Source of the DNA: Deltaproteobacteria bacterium
Lineage (GTDB): Bacteria; Desulfobacterota; Desulfobacteria; Desulfobacterales; JAFDDL01
NCBI GenBank assembly: GCA_019310865.1
Contig: JAFDDL010000240.1
Coordinates: forward strand, 1 to 6,129
Length of the DNA stretch: 6,129 nucleotides
Direction of reading: 5' to 3'
In this document: piece after piece, positions 5,877-6,129 of the stretch
How the letters are laid out: each line of letters opens with the position of its first letter
Position numbering within the stretch: the stretch's first letter is position 1
Notes under the pieces: generated by a model
Seen by the model: the letters and a program-made list of their open reading frames with translations, nothing else
What the model was told of the DNA's origin: nothing
The model's database searches: none
Translations under genes and position numbers: made by a program

Positions 5877-6129
5877 ATGCCCGAAGATTCGAGCAATAAT
5901 GTGGCGATGACTGAAGCAACAATACCCCAATTTTTAAGTGCCGACGAAGCGATAGATGCTGCACTTGCCAGGGATGATCAACCTGTAATCATAGCAGATT
6001 GTTCGGACAACCCCGGTGGCGGGTCACCGTCGGATTCGACATGGCTGCTGAGTGCATTACTGGAACGTAATGTTCCGAGTGCGATATTTGGTATCTTGTG
6101 GGACCCTATTGCCGTATCAATCGCTCGCG
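5877..6129 (+). CDS. MlrC C-terminal-domain protein (M81 family), start present, 3' end outside window, N-terminal domain absent
   Basis: I read 84 codons up to the window edge. From residue 17 the protein follows the start of the MlrC C-terminal domain: FLSADEAIDAAL, then PVIIADCSDNPGGGSPSD, then TWLLSALLERNV and an ILWDP motif. MlrC-family proteins (named for microcystin breakdown; grouped with M81 metallopeptidases) are normally about 490-500 residues, with an N-terminal domain carrying the proposed metal site before this one. Here the ATG at 5877 sits only about 16 residues before the C-terminal domain. AAGGAA lies 6 nt upstream, and an in-frame TAG at 5814-5816 rules out an N-terminal extension in this frame. 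No trace of the N-terminal domain was recognised in the 200 nt before it. It is either a natural stand-alone domain or a truncated gene that gained or kept a start. It is divergent from the efflux operon, with no obvious link to metal export. Confidence 0.8.
   Translation, partial: MPEDSSNNVAMTEATIPQFLSADEAIDAALARDDQPVIIADCSDNPGGGSPSDSTWLLSALLERNVPSAIFGILWDPIAVSIAR

Overview
The window carries most of a heavy-metal efflux (HME) RND operon on the minus strand, read from right to left. A moderate GC content, a tripartite envelope pump, exported proteins and clear Shine-Dalgarno sites point to a Gram-negative bacterium. The style of the pump genes and the small exported gene at the head of the operon suggest a Desulfobacterota-like organism, but that placement is inference.

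Layout of the operon in transcription order: a strong sigma70-type promoter (TTGACA, 16 bp, TATAGT) at 5454-5427; a leader of roughly 80 nt with an inverted repeat; a small exported cysteine-containing protein with a GTG start (5336-4881); a 158-bp gap holding a perfect 9-bp inverted repeat; the outer-membrane factor (czcC-like, 4722-3352); the membrane-fusion protein (czcB-like, 3338-1998), which has a striking His/Asp/Glu-rich N-terminal segment; and the inner-membrane RND transporter (czcA/cusA-like, 1975 to beyond position 1). The three pump genes are separated by only 13 and 22 nt, each has its own Shine-Dalgarno site, and no terminator is visible between them. The transporter is cut by the window edge after 658 codons.

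Together the three proteins would form a channel across both membranes. The RND trimer takes metal from the periplasm or cytoplasm using the proton gradient, the fusion protein links the parts and may capture metal, and the TolC-like factor opens to the outside. Metal identity is not settled by the sequence: the fusion protein looks like a Zn/Co/Cd/Ni type (His/Asp/Glu-rich, no Met cluster), whereas transmembrane helix 4 of the transporter has the GGIAIAIG pattern of CusA-type pumps.

The right end (5541-6129) looks like a patchwork. A 45-codon open stretch on the minus strand reads like the C-terminus of a lost gene. An AT-rich non-coding stretch follows. On the plus strand a gene begins that matches only the C-terminal domain of MlrC-family (M81) proteins, with a good ribosome-binding site but no N-terminal metallopeptidase domain upstream. 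I saw no tRNA, rRNA, CRISPR array or insertion sequence. I did not find a clearly new system. The best leads are the small exported protein heading the operon, the mixed metal signature of the pump, and the stand-alone MlrC C-terminal domain.
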